A DNA stretch of 64,000 bases from Syntrophomonas sp. (GCA_016841875.1 JAENYG010000005.1:124001-188000); one strand, 5' to 3'. Numbered from the stretch's first letter, positions 17,896 through 26,301 are shown. The notes: generated by a model from the letters alone, not told the origin. Program-made: numbers and translations.

Positions 17896-18229
17896 CAGTT
17901 AGGTGTTAGATCGAATTATCTATCCTGGTATGTCAAGAGAACCGTTCCTGTGATACAAAGGGCTGTTATTAACATCCGGATCAGTTCCGTTTTGTATAGC
18001 CCGGATGCCTGTAAAGGCTTTAGTTTTAACGAGCCATTCTGAAATATTTGGCATTGACCAGACATCTTTGATTGTGCCAAAGTGGAGAGGGTGGCTCATT
18101 CATTTTATTACCAGAGTTTCCTGCACCGGGTCTGTGTTTATTTGTGTTAGGGTGGCATTCTTAGGGCTCTTGATTTTAACTGTATAGGTTATAATAATAA
18201 AAAAGATAAAAATTAAAGGGGTGAGTAGG
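17896..18229 (+). other. Intergenic region before the second sigma-54 activator
   Basis: No gene is supported here. CATCCGG (17975-17981) and CCGGATG (about 18001-18007) could pair as a weak terminator after mmdA. TGGCATTCTTAGGGC at 18153-18167 has GG and GC at -24/-12 spacing but a poor -12 element. TATAAT at 18190-18195 could be a sigma-A -10 box with a poorly spaced TTGATT. Confidence 0.35.
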
Positions 18230-20341
18230 TTGAATGCAAAAAGCGGCACTGGGAGTATATGGCTGTCAGTAAAGCACATGATGAATACAGATTATGAGGT
18301 TATTCATCCCGATGATACCTTGAGGACAGTAATCGAGATTTATAAGAATACCAAACTTGATACCCTACCTGTTGTTAACGAGGAGGGAGTTCTGGTAGGG
18401 GTAATGCCCAAGGGCAGGTTGTATAAAGCCCTGTTGGATGGTGCTAGCATTAATGATTCCTGCACCCCTTACATTGTAACCTCTCCGATAACTGTTCAAT
18501 CGGATCTCAGTTATGATGAGGTATCCCTGGGAGTTAGAGTTAATAAGAGCCAGGTGGGTACCGTACCGGTATTAGATAAACAAGGTAAAGTAATAGGAAT
18601 GGCAGGGAAAATGGAGTACATGAGAGCCGGATTATATATGGCGACGGCAACCAGTGCAGTCCTCGAATCCATATTCCAGGCTGTGCATGAGGGAATGATA
18701 GCAACTAACAAAGAGGGTTACATTATCAGGGTAAATAATGCCATAGGAAAAATGTTTGATATTTCGGGTGATGAAGTTATGGGTCTGCACCTGGAAGAAG
18801 TGTTTCCTGAAATCAATTACAGCAGTGGATTTAAACTGGGAGTAAGGAATACCTTAAGAAGTGTTCCAGTCATAATCAATCAGGTTCCTATAATAGAAAA
18901 TCACCAGCAGAGCGGTACTAATTTCGTGTTTTTGGATATATCGGATATAGAAAAAATAGCTCAGGAACTTGAATCGGTTAAAGAACTGCAGACCACTCTG
19001 AGCGGGGTTCTTAGTGCCTCCTCGGATGGGGTCTTTGTTACGGATCAATCTGGGATCATAAAATATGCCAATGAGATGGCAGTTCAGTTAATAGGATCTC
19101 CGGCTGATCAACTAACCGGTAAACCGATAGAGAATATTCTGCGTACCAGCTATCCAGTGCAGGTAGCCCGAACTGGAATTGCCGAAGTTGATGTATGCAA
19201 TATTAAAGGAAGAAACTGTGTGGTTTCTCATGTGCCGATAAAAGCAGGCAGTAAAACAGATAGTAAGCCCGTGGGTACGGTCAGCACATTGTATCTGGCG
19301 GATAATAAGCTTACGGAGGAAATAACCAGAAAATGGTTTTCTATGCAGCAGCAGGTTCAATATTACCGGGATGAGTTGGAAAAACAAGGTGGAAGCGAAA
19401 AGAATAACTTTGACGAGATAGTAACTCAAAATGTCCAGTTTATGGCCATGAAAAAGGAAGGTCAGCGGATTGCCCAGAGCAGCTCAACAGTTCTTCTAAC
19501 CGGGGAAAGCGGAGTTGGTAAGGATATGTTTGCCCGGGCCATACATGCGGCTAGTCCCAGAGCGAGAAGGCCATTCATTAAGGTGAATTGTGCGGCAATT
19601 CCAGAAACCCTGCTGGAGTCCGAGTTGTTCGGATATGCACCTGGATCTTTTACTGGTGCATCAAAGAAAGGTAAGCCGGGATATTTTGAACAAGCTCATG
19701 AGGGTACCATTTTCCTGGATGAAATTGGTGATACTCCGTTATCGATTCAAGTTAAAATATTACAGGTACTGCAGGAGAAGCAGTTTATGCGAGTAGGCGG
19801 AACCAAAACTCAGACTGTTGATGTTAGAATAATTGCCGCCACCAACCGTAACCTGCGCGAAGCTATGGGCCGGGGGGAGTTTAGGGAAGACCTTTATTAC
19901 CGCCTTAACGTAATAGAATTCTATCTGCCGCCTTTGCGGGTACGATTTGAAGATATAATCCCCCTGGCGGAAATGTTCATAAACAAATACAATTCCATAC
20001 TGCATACTCAGGTAACAGGAATAAGTAAAGAAGCTAAAGAAGCCCTGCAGCGATATTCATGGGCCGGTAATATCCGTGAATTGGAAAATGCCATTGAAAG
20101 AGCAGCCAATTATGTATGGGAAGGGGAAATCAGGATTGAACATCTTCCTGCACATATACTGCAATCACAAGAAGAACATAGAGGACAATCATCATACCGT
20201 ATGGTACTAGATGATATTGATAAAGAAATTATACTGGATACTTTAAGAAAGACGGAAGGCAATAAAAGTGCGGCCGCACGGATGTTAAATATTAGCCGGT
20301 CCGCATTTTATGAAAAGTTAGCTAAATACGGAATCAAGTAA
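18230..20341 (+). CDS. Sigma-54-dependent activator with CBS pair and PAS sensors
   Basis: Enhancer-binding protein of 703 residues. An N-terminal CBS pair (about 10-130; 'NTDYEVIHPDDTLRTVIEI' and 'GTVPVLDKQGKVIGMAG') suggests sensing of adenine nucleotides. Two PAS-like domains follow (about 145-245 and 255-370), then AAA+ with Walker A 'GESGVGKD' near 425, contact loop 'GSFTGA' near 471 and 'RRNLREAM'-type arginine region, and a C-terminal Fis helix-turn-helix. TTG 18230 fits the AAAGGGGTGAG site; GTG 18221 overlaps it. It lies between the mutase operon and an acyl-CoA dehydrogenase, both preceded by -24/-12 promoters and the same 13-base site, so it is their likely regulator. Confidence 0.92.
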   Translation: MNAKSGTGSIWLSVKHMMNTDYEVIHPDDTLRTVIEIYKNTKLDTLPVVNEEGVLVGVMPKGRLYKALLDGASINDSCTPYIVTSPITVQSDLSYDEVSLGVRVNKSQVGTVPVLDKQGKVIGMAGKMEYMRAGLYMATATSAVLESIFQAVHEGMIATNKEGYIIRVNNAIGKMFDISGDEVMGLHLEEVFPEINYSSGFKLGVRNTLRSVPVIINQVPIIENHQQSGTNFVFLDISDIEKIAQELESVKELQTTLSGVLSASSDGVFVTDQSGIIKYANEMAVQLIGSPADQLTGKPIENILRTSYPVQVARTGIAEVDVCNIKGRNCVVSHVPIKAGSKTDSKPVGTVSTLYLADNKLTEEITRKWFSMQQQVQYYRDELEKQGGSEKNNFDEIVTQNVQFMAMKKEGQRIAQSSSTVLLTGESGVGKDMFARAIHAASPRARRPFIKVNCAAIPETLLESELFGYAPGSFTGASKKGKPGYFEQAHEGTIFLDEIGDTPLSIQVKILQVLQEKQFMRVGGTKTQTVDVRIIAATNRNLREAMGRGEFREDLYYRLNVIEFYLPPLRVRFEDIIPLAEMFINKYNSILHTQVTGISKEAKEALQRYSWAGNIRELENAIERAANYVWEGEIRIEHLPAHILQSQEEHRGQSSYRMVLDDIDKEIILDTLRKTEGNKSAAARMLNISRSAFYEKLAKYGIK

Positions 20342-20456
20342 TGTAATTTTGCTGTATTATTCATACTATTATCATAACCGCCATAAGCAGTAGATGATGG
20401 CGAAAGGATAATGTATTATATTATTTGATAACTGATTAAATCCCAGTCGGCCGATT

Positions 20457-20505
20457 TATATAGGGAACCTGCAGGTATCATTCGCAGGTTCCCTATATAT
20501 TTATC
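20457..20505 (+). terminator. Rho-independent terminator of the CBS-PAS activator
   Basis: A perfect 16-bp stem (TATATAGGGAACCTGC and complement) with an 11-base loop, ending in an AT-rich run, 116 bases after the activator's stop. The remaining stretch 20506-20720 shows nothing I recognise. Confidence 0.75.
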
Positions 20506-20723
20506 CATCCTGGTCATTTCCCGCTTAAATCAATTCCTGCGCCATCTTTAGTCCAAGATATAGCTATGATTAAGTGTTAACCCTTAATTTCCCAGCAGCA
20601 AATCTTAGTCTGTTCTGGTAGGCATATTTCTCTGTCTCCATCGATTACCTCTTTTCAACAGCCCCCGAGCTCAATCTATGAGGCTGACCTCTTTTTGCCT
20701 TGCATCAGGCAGATAAGTATGAC

Positions 20724-20735
20724 GTACACCTGTAC
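20724..20735. promoter_or_regulatory. Candidate enhancer (UAS) for sigma-54 activator, copy 2
   Basis: GTACACCTGTAC, identical to the copy at 10634-10645, lies 78 bases upstream of the -24/-12 promoter at 20813, a normal distance for an enhancer site. Confidence 0.6.
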
Positions 20736-20812
20736 GGAAAAGGCTACAACCAGAAGCAGGCTGGATCAGCTCACAGGCTCTGTTGTACCATATTTTAGGG
20801 CAGTTATCAATA

Positions 20813-20828
20813 TGGCATGGTTTTTGCT
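20813..20828 (+). promoter_or_regulatory. Sigma-54 promoter of the long acyl-CoA dehydrogenase
   Basis: TGGCATGGTTTTTGCT has consensus GG and GC with correct spacing and a TTTGC -12 core. The start would be near 20840, leaving a leader of about 240 bases before ATG 21082 with no credible gene in it. Confidence 0.8.
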
Positions 20829-21081
20829 ATTTCAATATACAGATTTGTATTTAAACGCAGTAATCTTAATAAACGGTCAGAGTGCAGCAGAGAGAGGAAG
20901 AAGAAAGGAGGAAAGCAGGAGTACCCAGGAAGACTCAGCCGAACTACCAGATTAAGAATAATTTATCAATGTAAAAATAACCGCTCCGGTGCAATCAGGA
21001 CCACCAAGGCCCGGTTGGTAACCATGTTATAAGAAGCTTTTTGCGGAGCGGACTGTTACAGCTTAATGGGAGGAATAAACA

Positions 21082-22905
21082 ATGGAATTTAAATATGATG
21101 TACGCGATCTAAAATTTATATTGAAGGAATGGATATCGCTGGAGGAAGTCTTATCCTGCGATCGCTTTAAGGACTTCTACAGTCTTGATGATATTGATCC
21201 TATTATAACCGAGGGGTATAAAGTCGCCCGTCAGGTTGTGAGCCCCATTAATGCGGCTGGTGACAAAGAACCGGTTAAGTTTGAAAACGGTGTGGTCACC
21301 AATCCTCCAGGCTATAAGGAGGTTTACAAATTTATTCATGAAAATGGATGGGGATCTAACAGCGAATGTGTTGAGATCGAAGGGGCGATGCCGCTTACCC
21401 TTTACAAGGCCGTTTTCGAAATTATAGGTGCCGCTTGTCCTGCCATGGGTTCCAATGTGAAACTGACCACCGGTGTAGCTAACCTGATTATTAAATTTGG
21501 GACTGAGGAGGATAAGAACAGATTTCTTCCCAAGCTGCTGAGTGGTGACTGGCAGGGAACCATGAATCTGACCGAACCTTCAGCTGGTTCAGATGTTGGT
21601 GATGCCCTGGCACGGGCTTATCCAACCGAAGATCCACGGATTTATAAGATAAAAGGAACTAAAATGTTCATTACCGCCGGAGATGGTTCTATATGTGAAA
21701 ACACCATTCATATGGTTCTGGCCCGTCCGCCTCAGGGAGCGAAAGGATCTTCCGGATTGGGATTATATATAGTTCCCAAAACATGGGTCAACGAGGACGG
21801 CAGTCTGGGTAAGCCTAATGATGTTACTACTATATCAGTTGAACATAAGATGGGTATGAATGGATCAGCTACTTGTTTGTTAAACTATGGTGAAAATGAC
21901 GAGTGTTATGGCTATATGTTAGGAGACCCCCCAGACGAAAAAGGCCGCTCCAAAGGTCTGGCTATGATGTTCAACATGATGAATGAATCACGCATCGGTA
22001 CCGGTCACAATGCCAATTATCAAGCCTCAGCAGCTTATGCCTTCGCTTCCCAGTATGCTCCTGATCGAATTCAAGGTTATATCAAGGGCGAACGAGTACC
22101 CATAATCAAACATGCCGATGTTCGCAGAATGCTGATGGACATGAAGGCCCATACTGAAGGAATAAGAGCCATGATATTGAAGGGCTTCTGGTACCTGGAC
22201 CTGGCAGAAAACTCCAATGATAAAGCGCTGGCCAAAGAATGTGCTGATATGGCGGCCATATTGACTCCCATAATCAAGTGCTACGGCAGCGAAACTGCTG
22301 TGATGATGACATCGGAGGCTATACAGGTTCTAGGCGGCGTAGGTTATACCAAGGAATACCCGGTGGAACAGTACATGCGCGATTCAAAGATACTTACCAT
22401 ATGGGAAGGAACGTCTTTTATCCATGCCAATGATCTGGTGGGACGGAAAATGACCATGGAAAATAGCGAGCCTTTTAAGAAATGGATGAACAAGATCAAA
22501 GGTTTTGTGGATAATAACAAGAAAACAGCTGGATTAGAAAAAGAAATTGCTGTTCTGGAAAAAGCGTACGGATGTGCAGATGAAATAATGAACCTCTGTT
22601 ACTCCTGGCAGGCCAACAAAGCAGAGAAAGCTGATCTGATTAACCTGTATGCAATCCGGGTTCTGTTTGTTTTTGCCCAGCTGTATGTAGCTATGATGCT
22701 TCTCGATCAAGCTATCCTGGCCAATAAGATTATTGCCGGCTTAGCCGCCGATCATTTTGATATGAATTTCTATCAGGGCAAAATAGCCAGTGCCACTTAC
22801 TATGTGAATAACATATTACCAAATGTATTTACGCAAATCGAAGTAATAAAAAATGCAGATACAACAGTTTTAGAAGTACCGGAAGACTCTTTACTAATCA
22901 GTTAG
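21082..22905 (+). CDS. Acyl-CoA dehydrogenase with C-terminal extension (~600-residue class)
   Basis: A 607-residue FAD enzyme, about 220 residues longer than ordinary acyl-CoA dehydrogenases, with the extra C-terminal helical region seen in FadE5/VLCAD-like and 3-methylmercaptopropionyl-CoA dehydrogenase-like proteins. Motifs: 'MNLTEPSAGSDVGDA', 'VEHKMGMNGSATC', 'QVLGGVGYTKEYPVEQ' and 'TIWEGTSFIHANDL', whose Glu fits the catalytic base. The substrate cannot be read from the sequence; longer acyl-CoA is possible. It is alone between hairpins, has its own -24/-12 promoter and candidate enhancer, and starts after GGGAGGAA. Confidence 0.9.
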   Translation: MEFKYDVRDLKFILKEWISLEEVLSCDRFKDFYSLDDIDPIITEGYKVARQVVSPINAAGDKEPVKFENGVVTNPPGYKEVYKFIHENGWGSNSECVEIEGAMPLTLYKAVFEIIGAACPAMGSNVKLTTGVANLIIKFGTEEDKNRFLPKLLSGDWQGTMNLTEPSAGSDVGDALARAYPTEDPRIYKIKGTKMFITAGDGSICENTIHMVLARPPQGAKGSSGLGLYIVPKTWVNEDGSLGKPNDVTTISVEHKMGMNGSATCLLNYGENDECYGYMLGDPPDEKGRSKGLAMMFNMMNESRIGTGHNANYQASAAYAFASQYAPDRIQGYIKGERVPIIKHADVRRMLMDMKAHTEGIRAMILKGFWYLDLAENSNDKALAKECADMAAILTPIIKCYGSETAVMMTSEAIQVLGGVGYTKEYPVEQYMRDSKILTIWEGTSFIHANDLVGRKMTMENSEPFKKWMNKIKGFVDNNKKTAGLEKEIAVLEKAYGCADEIMNLCYSWQANKAEKADLINLYAIRVLFVFAQLYVAMMLLDQAILANKIIAGLAADHFDMNFYQGKIASATYYVNNILPNVFTQIEVIKNADTTVLEVPEDSLLIS

Positions 22906-22933
22906 AGAGGGAAAAACTGAAGCAATAGAATAC

Positions 22934-22967
22934 GGTGAGCAGGGTGGTTTTAACCACCCTGCTCACC
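22934..22967. repeat. Palindromic hairpin repeat, copy 1 (likely terminator)
   Basis: A 34-base palindrome with 16-bp arms (GGTGAGCAGGGTGGTT and complement) 28 bases after the acyl-CoA dehydrogenase stop. It could terminate that transcript, though only a short TTG follows. A near copy lies 176 bases further on. Confidence 0.65.
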
Positions 22968-23113
22968 TTGTCGACAAAGTCGGCAAGATGACAGGCCGAT
23001 GACAGAAGCGAAGATCAAGGCATGAAAGAAGCCCGTGATTGAGGCGTACTCAAGTACGTTGATTAAGCGGGCTTATTGAAATAACGCAGATATTGGCTTG
23101 TGTCATTGGTCTG

Positions 23114-23139
23114 AGCAGGGTGGTTTTAACCACCCTGCT
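23114..23139. repeat. Palindromic hairpin repeat, copy 2
   Basis: AGCAGGGTGGTT-TT-AACCACCCTGCT repeats copy 1 with flanks GAG...ACCTTGTC shared, giving direct repeats of about 36 bases at 22937 and 23113. The spacer holds another hairpin (AAGCCCG near 23027 / CGGGCTT near 23068), with CGTACT/AGTACG arms at 23045-23058 inside it. Function unknown. Confidence 0.6.
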
Positions 23140-23404
23140 TACCTTGTCTTGATGTACCTTCATTTCATTGCGGTACAAATAAGGGTGCAGTTTGGGTTCA
23201 TTGTGCTCGAAATTTACAAGAAACCAGGATCAACAAAAGAAGCACGTCTGGGAGTTACGCTGTGCCTACAGCAAATTATGATACCACTGGGAAAGCTGCG
23301 TTAGTAAATTAATTACTATATAACGGTATTAGTATAAATGATTTTAATTCGTACACCATGTGTATAAGGATAATACAAGTTAAGAAGATACGCCTCTCGC
23401 TTGG

Positions 23405-23470
23405 AATGTGTAGTCACTGTAAACAATATTGCTACTGGGTAAACAATATTGTTTACAGTGACTACACATT
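23405..23470. repeat. Perfect 26-bp inverted repeat
   Basis: Arms at 23405-23430 and 23445-23470 are exact complements (AATGTGTAGTCACTGTAAAC plus AATATT), with a 14-base spacer. It lies 170 bases upstream of the sigma-54 promoter at 23640. It could be a cruciform or RNA hairpin, a protein-binding dyad, or a remnant of a small mobile element; no transposase is nearby. Confidence 0.75.
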
Positions 23471-23639
23471 TGTTTACGGGTTTAAGTTACCCCAGCAAAT
23501 CTGCCAGACCTGCATAGGAAAAAATATTGATGATGAGGCCCACTAAAGGAGCTTCAATTATGAGCGGGTATGTTTTTTAGCACCTGCAAAGACTTTTATT
23601 AGCAAAGTAGTTGGCCATATTTATTTCTAGGCAGATAGC

Positions 23640-23655
23640 TGGCATAGATTTTGCT
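23640..23655 (+). promoter_or_regulatory. Sigma-54 promoter upstream of the unknown membrane protein
   Basis: TGGCATAGATTTTGCT has GG and GC at exact spacing. The start would be near 23667, so the transcript toward the gene at 24107 has a leader of about 440 bases. CGTACACC at 23350-23357 resembles half of the enhancer seen at two other promoters. Confidence 0.7.
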
Positions 23656-23737
23656 ACTTTAATATTAACGAGTCCCCAAAAAATGTTTAGTCTGGTTTGC
23701 AGACCATTAGGAAGGAGGATAGGAGGATAGGAGGAGT

Positions 23738-23791
23738 ATGAGAGCATGCACCATCAGGACATGCTGCAAGAAAAGGAAGAAATATCTGTAA
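23738..23791 (+). CDS. Possible 17-residue leader peptide
   Basis: An ATG follows three closely spaced GGAGG motifs (AGGAGGATAGGAGGATAGGA, then GGAGT). The peptide reads MRACTIRTCCKKRKKYL and ends at TAA 23789. It would be the first open frame of the sigma-54 transcript starting near 23667. It is small and unlike any family I know. It is Cys- and Lys/Arg-rich, which could suit a translation-coupled leader. The repeated Shine-Dalgarno sites are the main support; it may be chance. Confidence 0.35.
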   Translation: MRACTIRTCCKKRKKYL

Positions 23792-24106
23792 TTAAATCAA
23801 GTTTCCTCAGAATCAGGGCTGGAGAATAGTCCAGGCAGAAGAGCGCATGTCAAGCTCGCAGCACCAAGTAATAAGAGACGTTGTGGGTTATTAAAGCGGT
23901 GCACCAGTGCGGCATTGCATGTGGGGGAGAAAAACCTTGCATGTGGCCGAGTGAGTTGTTTAAAGGGTATGAAAAACCACGGAGTATGGAGTTGTGCAAT
24001 AAGAAAATTGTTACCATTCAGAACACTGTAACTATTTAGAACACATTGCAGACCACATAATCCATTTTGGCAGGGTTTAATCTAAAAATAGGGAGGTTAT
24101 TAATAA

Positions 24107-24796
24107 ATGGATAAAATATTTGCGAAGCCTAAAATGTTATTTATGGTCGTAATACTACTTACCATCGTTGTAGGTGAATACATTCTGCATCCCAATCACT
24201 GGGATACCTGGCCGGCTTTTATGTGTATGGTTTTCTTCTTCTGTGTGCATAGAGATTTCAAGCAAGCTCCCCATATTCTAATTGGAGGAGCCTTCGGTAT
24301 TTTCCAGATCTGGTTGATTAAAAAATGGTATGCAGTCATGGTCCCTGTATTTGGTGGAGATCTCACTAAATATACTGACCCCCATACCCAGCATGCACTG
24401 TTTAATTCGAAGCTTATATATATACTGATATTCGTAGCTTTAATAGTATTGTTAAAAGATACCATACCACATCTCTTCAATGACTTTACTTTCATGTTCT
24501 TTATCGCGGCTGGCATAGCTGCCGGTGCCGATACAAGCATTGCTGTAGCATCCAAAACTGTTGCTGCCTATGCTAACGGAGTTGCTGCCGCAGCCGGAAA
24601 CCCTGCCTTGATAGAGGGCATGAAAGGTGCGACAGATAAAGCACTGGCATCTGTTATCCCGGTTACCAATGTATTCGAGTGGATGATGATTTGTGTAGTT
24701 GGCGGCGGATTAATCATTCTTGCTCTTCATTACGGTGGCATACTGGTTGGTAAAATTCTGGGAGCAGGTTCTGCCCCACCTCCATCGAACCATTAA
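24107..24796 (+). CDS. Unknown integral membrane protein
   Basis: I do not recognise this 229-residue protein. It has an N-terminal hydrophobic helix (about residues 10-27), further likely membrane segments near 35-47, 56-70, 101-116 and 125-140, and a last one near 190-216. An Ala/Gly-rich stretch follows residue 130, and the tail is Pro-rich ('SAPPPSNH'). His and Trp residues cluster near residues 28-36 ('HPNHWDTWP'). The ATG is preceded by GGGAGG. It stands alone after a sigma-54 promoter and a long leader, next to fatty-acid genes, so a transport or membrane redox accessory role is possible but not shown. Confidence 0.75.
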   Translation: MDKIFAKPKMLFMVVILLTIVVGEYILHPNHWDTWPAFMCMVFFFCVHRDFKQAPHILIGGAFGIFQIWLIKKWYAVMVPVFGGDLTKYTDPHTQHALFNSKLIYILIFVALIVLLKDTIPHLFNDFTFMFFIAAGIAAGADTSIAVASKTVAAYANGVAAAAGNPALIEGMKGATDKALASVIPVTNVFEWMMICVVGGGLIILALHYGGILVGKILGAGSAPPPSNH

Positions 24797-24944
24797 GAAT
24801 TATAAATAGGATACTGACATCAAAGGAAGATTACAGGATATTGAATAGGCTAGGATTTTGTTAGCACAAGAAGTTTGTTTTCCTTTGATGTAATCAGACT
24901 TAGCTTACAAGGTTTTACATGAGAGAAATCAGGTCTTTCAATAG

Positions 24945-24981
24945 GGCTTCCCACCTGGATATATTATCCAGGCGGGAAGCC
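24945..24981. terminator. Strong hairpin after the membrane protein gene
   Basis: GGCTTCCCACCTGGA pairs with TCCAGGCGGGAAGCC (one mismatch) around a 7-base loop. No T-run follows. A second, wide inverted repeat (ACATCAAAGGAA at 24817 / TTCCTTTGATGT at 24880) lies just before it. Confidence 0.5.
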
Positions 24982-25026
24982 ATCATGTTGTAGAATCCAC
25001 TATTATAAACAAAAGGAAGTGATTGA

Positions 25027-25851
25027 ATGGCCAGTTGGATTCTGGATAATTTCCCAGCCATATCAAAATGCATGAACCAGATTATACCAACCGATTATAT
25101 TTTTTATTCAACTGATTTAAGTAAGATTCTTTTTGTAGATGAAACCCATTGGGAAGCTAAAGCCAAAGCTGGAATGGAGCTTCAGAAAAATTCTACTGCC
25201 ATAAAAGTCATAGAATCTAAACAACGAGTTGAGATAGAGGTTGATCCGGCATTGTATGGAGTCGCACTGAAAATGGTTGCTATTCCAGTATACGATGATG
25301 ATGACCCCAGCCAGATAGTAGGCACCATAGGTGTAAACGTCAGGCGCAACAACGCGTTCCAACTTCGGGATATAGCTGATACCTATGAAAAAGGAATGCA
25401 TGAGATATCGGCCGCTATACAGCAGACAGCCGTATCTGCTGGGGAGATCAGCAACAGCCAGAAGGTTTTGAATGAAAAGATTACTCTAATTGACGGCACT
25501 ACTGAAAATATTGGCAAAATTCTGGATTTAATAAAAAATATGGCTGATCAAACTAAAATGCTGGGATTGAATGCCGCTATTGAAGCTGCTCGGGCTGGTG
25601 AAGCCGGCCGGGGATTTGACATTGTAGCTTCAGAAATCCGCAAACTGGCAGAAGTATCTAAGGATGCCGCCAAGCAGATAGGCGAGTTTACTAAGGAAAT
25701 AGAAAGCAGCATCAACTCGGTGGTCGATAGTTCACGCGTTTCTTTGCACGCTACGGAAGAGCAAGCAGCTGCGGCCCAGGAAATTGTCGCCAGTATTCAG
25801 GAGCTGACTGCCCTTATAGAGAAACTGCAGGAAGTAGCAGTTGCTATTTAA
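25027..25851 (+). CDS. Soluble methyl-accepting chemotaxis-like signalling protein
   Basis: A 274-residue protein whose C-terminal half is a methyl-accepting signalling domain: the hairpin tip reads '[38 protein letters not shown]' in parts, with heptad coiled-coil flanks. The N-terminal ~115 residues ('[20 protein letters not shown]') look like a small sensor domain. There is no membrane segment, so it is a cytoplasmic receptor, and it is shorter than usual transducers. It could signal to a CheA kinase or act as a stand-alone energy or ligand sensor. It has its own AAGGAAGTGA ribosome site and no close operon partner. Confidence 0.85.
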   Translation: MASWILDNFPAISKCMNQIIPTDYIFYSTDLSKILFVDETHWEAKAKAGMELQKNSTAIKVIESKQRVEIEVDPALYGVALKMVAIPVYDDDDPSQIVGTIGVNVRRNNAFQLRDIADTYEKGMHEISAAIQQTAVSAGEISNSQKVLNEKITLIDGTTENIGKILDLIKNMADQTKMLGLNAAIEAARAGEAGRGFDIVASEIRKLAEVSKDAAKQIGEFTKEIESSINSVVDSSRVSLHATEEQAAAAQEIVASIQELTALIEKLQEVAVAI

Positions 25852-25987
25852 TTTTTTGAGGCTGCAGGTTTTAACAGAATTAACAGGCATTATTTTAAAA
25901 AAAATACGATTTCATGTTATACATCAAAATCCCTGACCTTTAATAAAACAATATTGCAGAAGGAAAATAAGCGCAGGACAATCGGCG

Positions 25988-26016
25988 TTGACATTGTGCT
26001 GATACCTGCATATAAT
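25988..26016 (+). promoter_or_regulatory. Sigma-A promoter of the cysE-cysS T-box transcript
   Basis: TTGACA, 17 bases, TATAAT: a perfect consensus promoter. Transcription would begin near 26023, just before the T-box leader. The stretch 25852-25987 shows nothing else. Confidence 0.85.
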
Positions 26017-26040
26017 AACAGTAATCAAATAAATAAATGC

Positions 26041-26286
26041 AGAGAACGGGATAAGTAGGACTTTTATCGCTGCCAGAGAGAAGGGGTCACCGGCTGAGAG
26101 CCTTTTCACAGTAAGAGATCGTCTGAATCTGCGCCCGGGAGCAGGTATGCTGAATATAATGGTAGGCATATCCGGTTGAACCGTTATGAAATGAAGTGGA
26201 GTATATGAATTATTTATATACTCAAGTAGAGTGGAACCACGGAAGTATAGCCTTTCGTCTCTAAGGGAGACGGAAGGCTTCTTTTA
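26041..26286 (+). ncRNA. T-box riboswitch leader, cysteine specific
   Basis: The conserved T-box core GTGGAACCACGG is at 26231-26242, and the intrinsic terminator (stem AGCCTTTCGTCTC / GAGACGGAAGGCT, then TTCTTTTA) is at 26249-26286. In the stem-I region GTCTGAATCTGCGCC, the specifier fits TGC (26130-26132), a Cys codon, in agreement with the serine acetyltransferase and cysteinyl-tRNA synthetase genes downstream. Uncharged tRNA-Cys would bind and prevent termination. Confidence 0.9.
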
Positions 26287-26301
26287 TTTAAGGAGGTCAC
26301 T

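Larger units (their letters stand above)
22906..24106 (+). other. 1.2-kb region without a conventional gene
   Basis: Between the acyl-CoA dehydrogenase and the membrane protein I find no protein gene of ordinary size; frames of 60-70 codons here lack family resemblance or ribosome sites. It holds two palindromic repeats, a perfect 26-bp inverted repeat, a sigma-54 promoter and a possible 17-residue leader peptide, each listed separately. The leader 23792-24106 contains a short direct repeat TTGCATGTGG and otherwise nothing recognised. Confidence 0.5.

Noticed and set aside
18153-18167. TGGCATTCTTAGGGC before the CBS-PAS activator
   Set aside because: GG and GC spacing is right, but the -12 half reads GGGC; kept only as a remark, not as a promoter.
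23098-23546. Two frames of 60-70 codons in the gene-poor region
   Set aside because: They run across hairpins and inverted repeats, lack ribosome sites and show no family-like composition.
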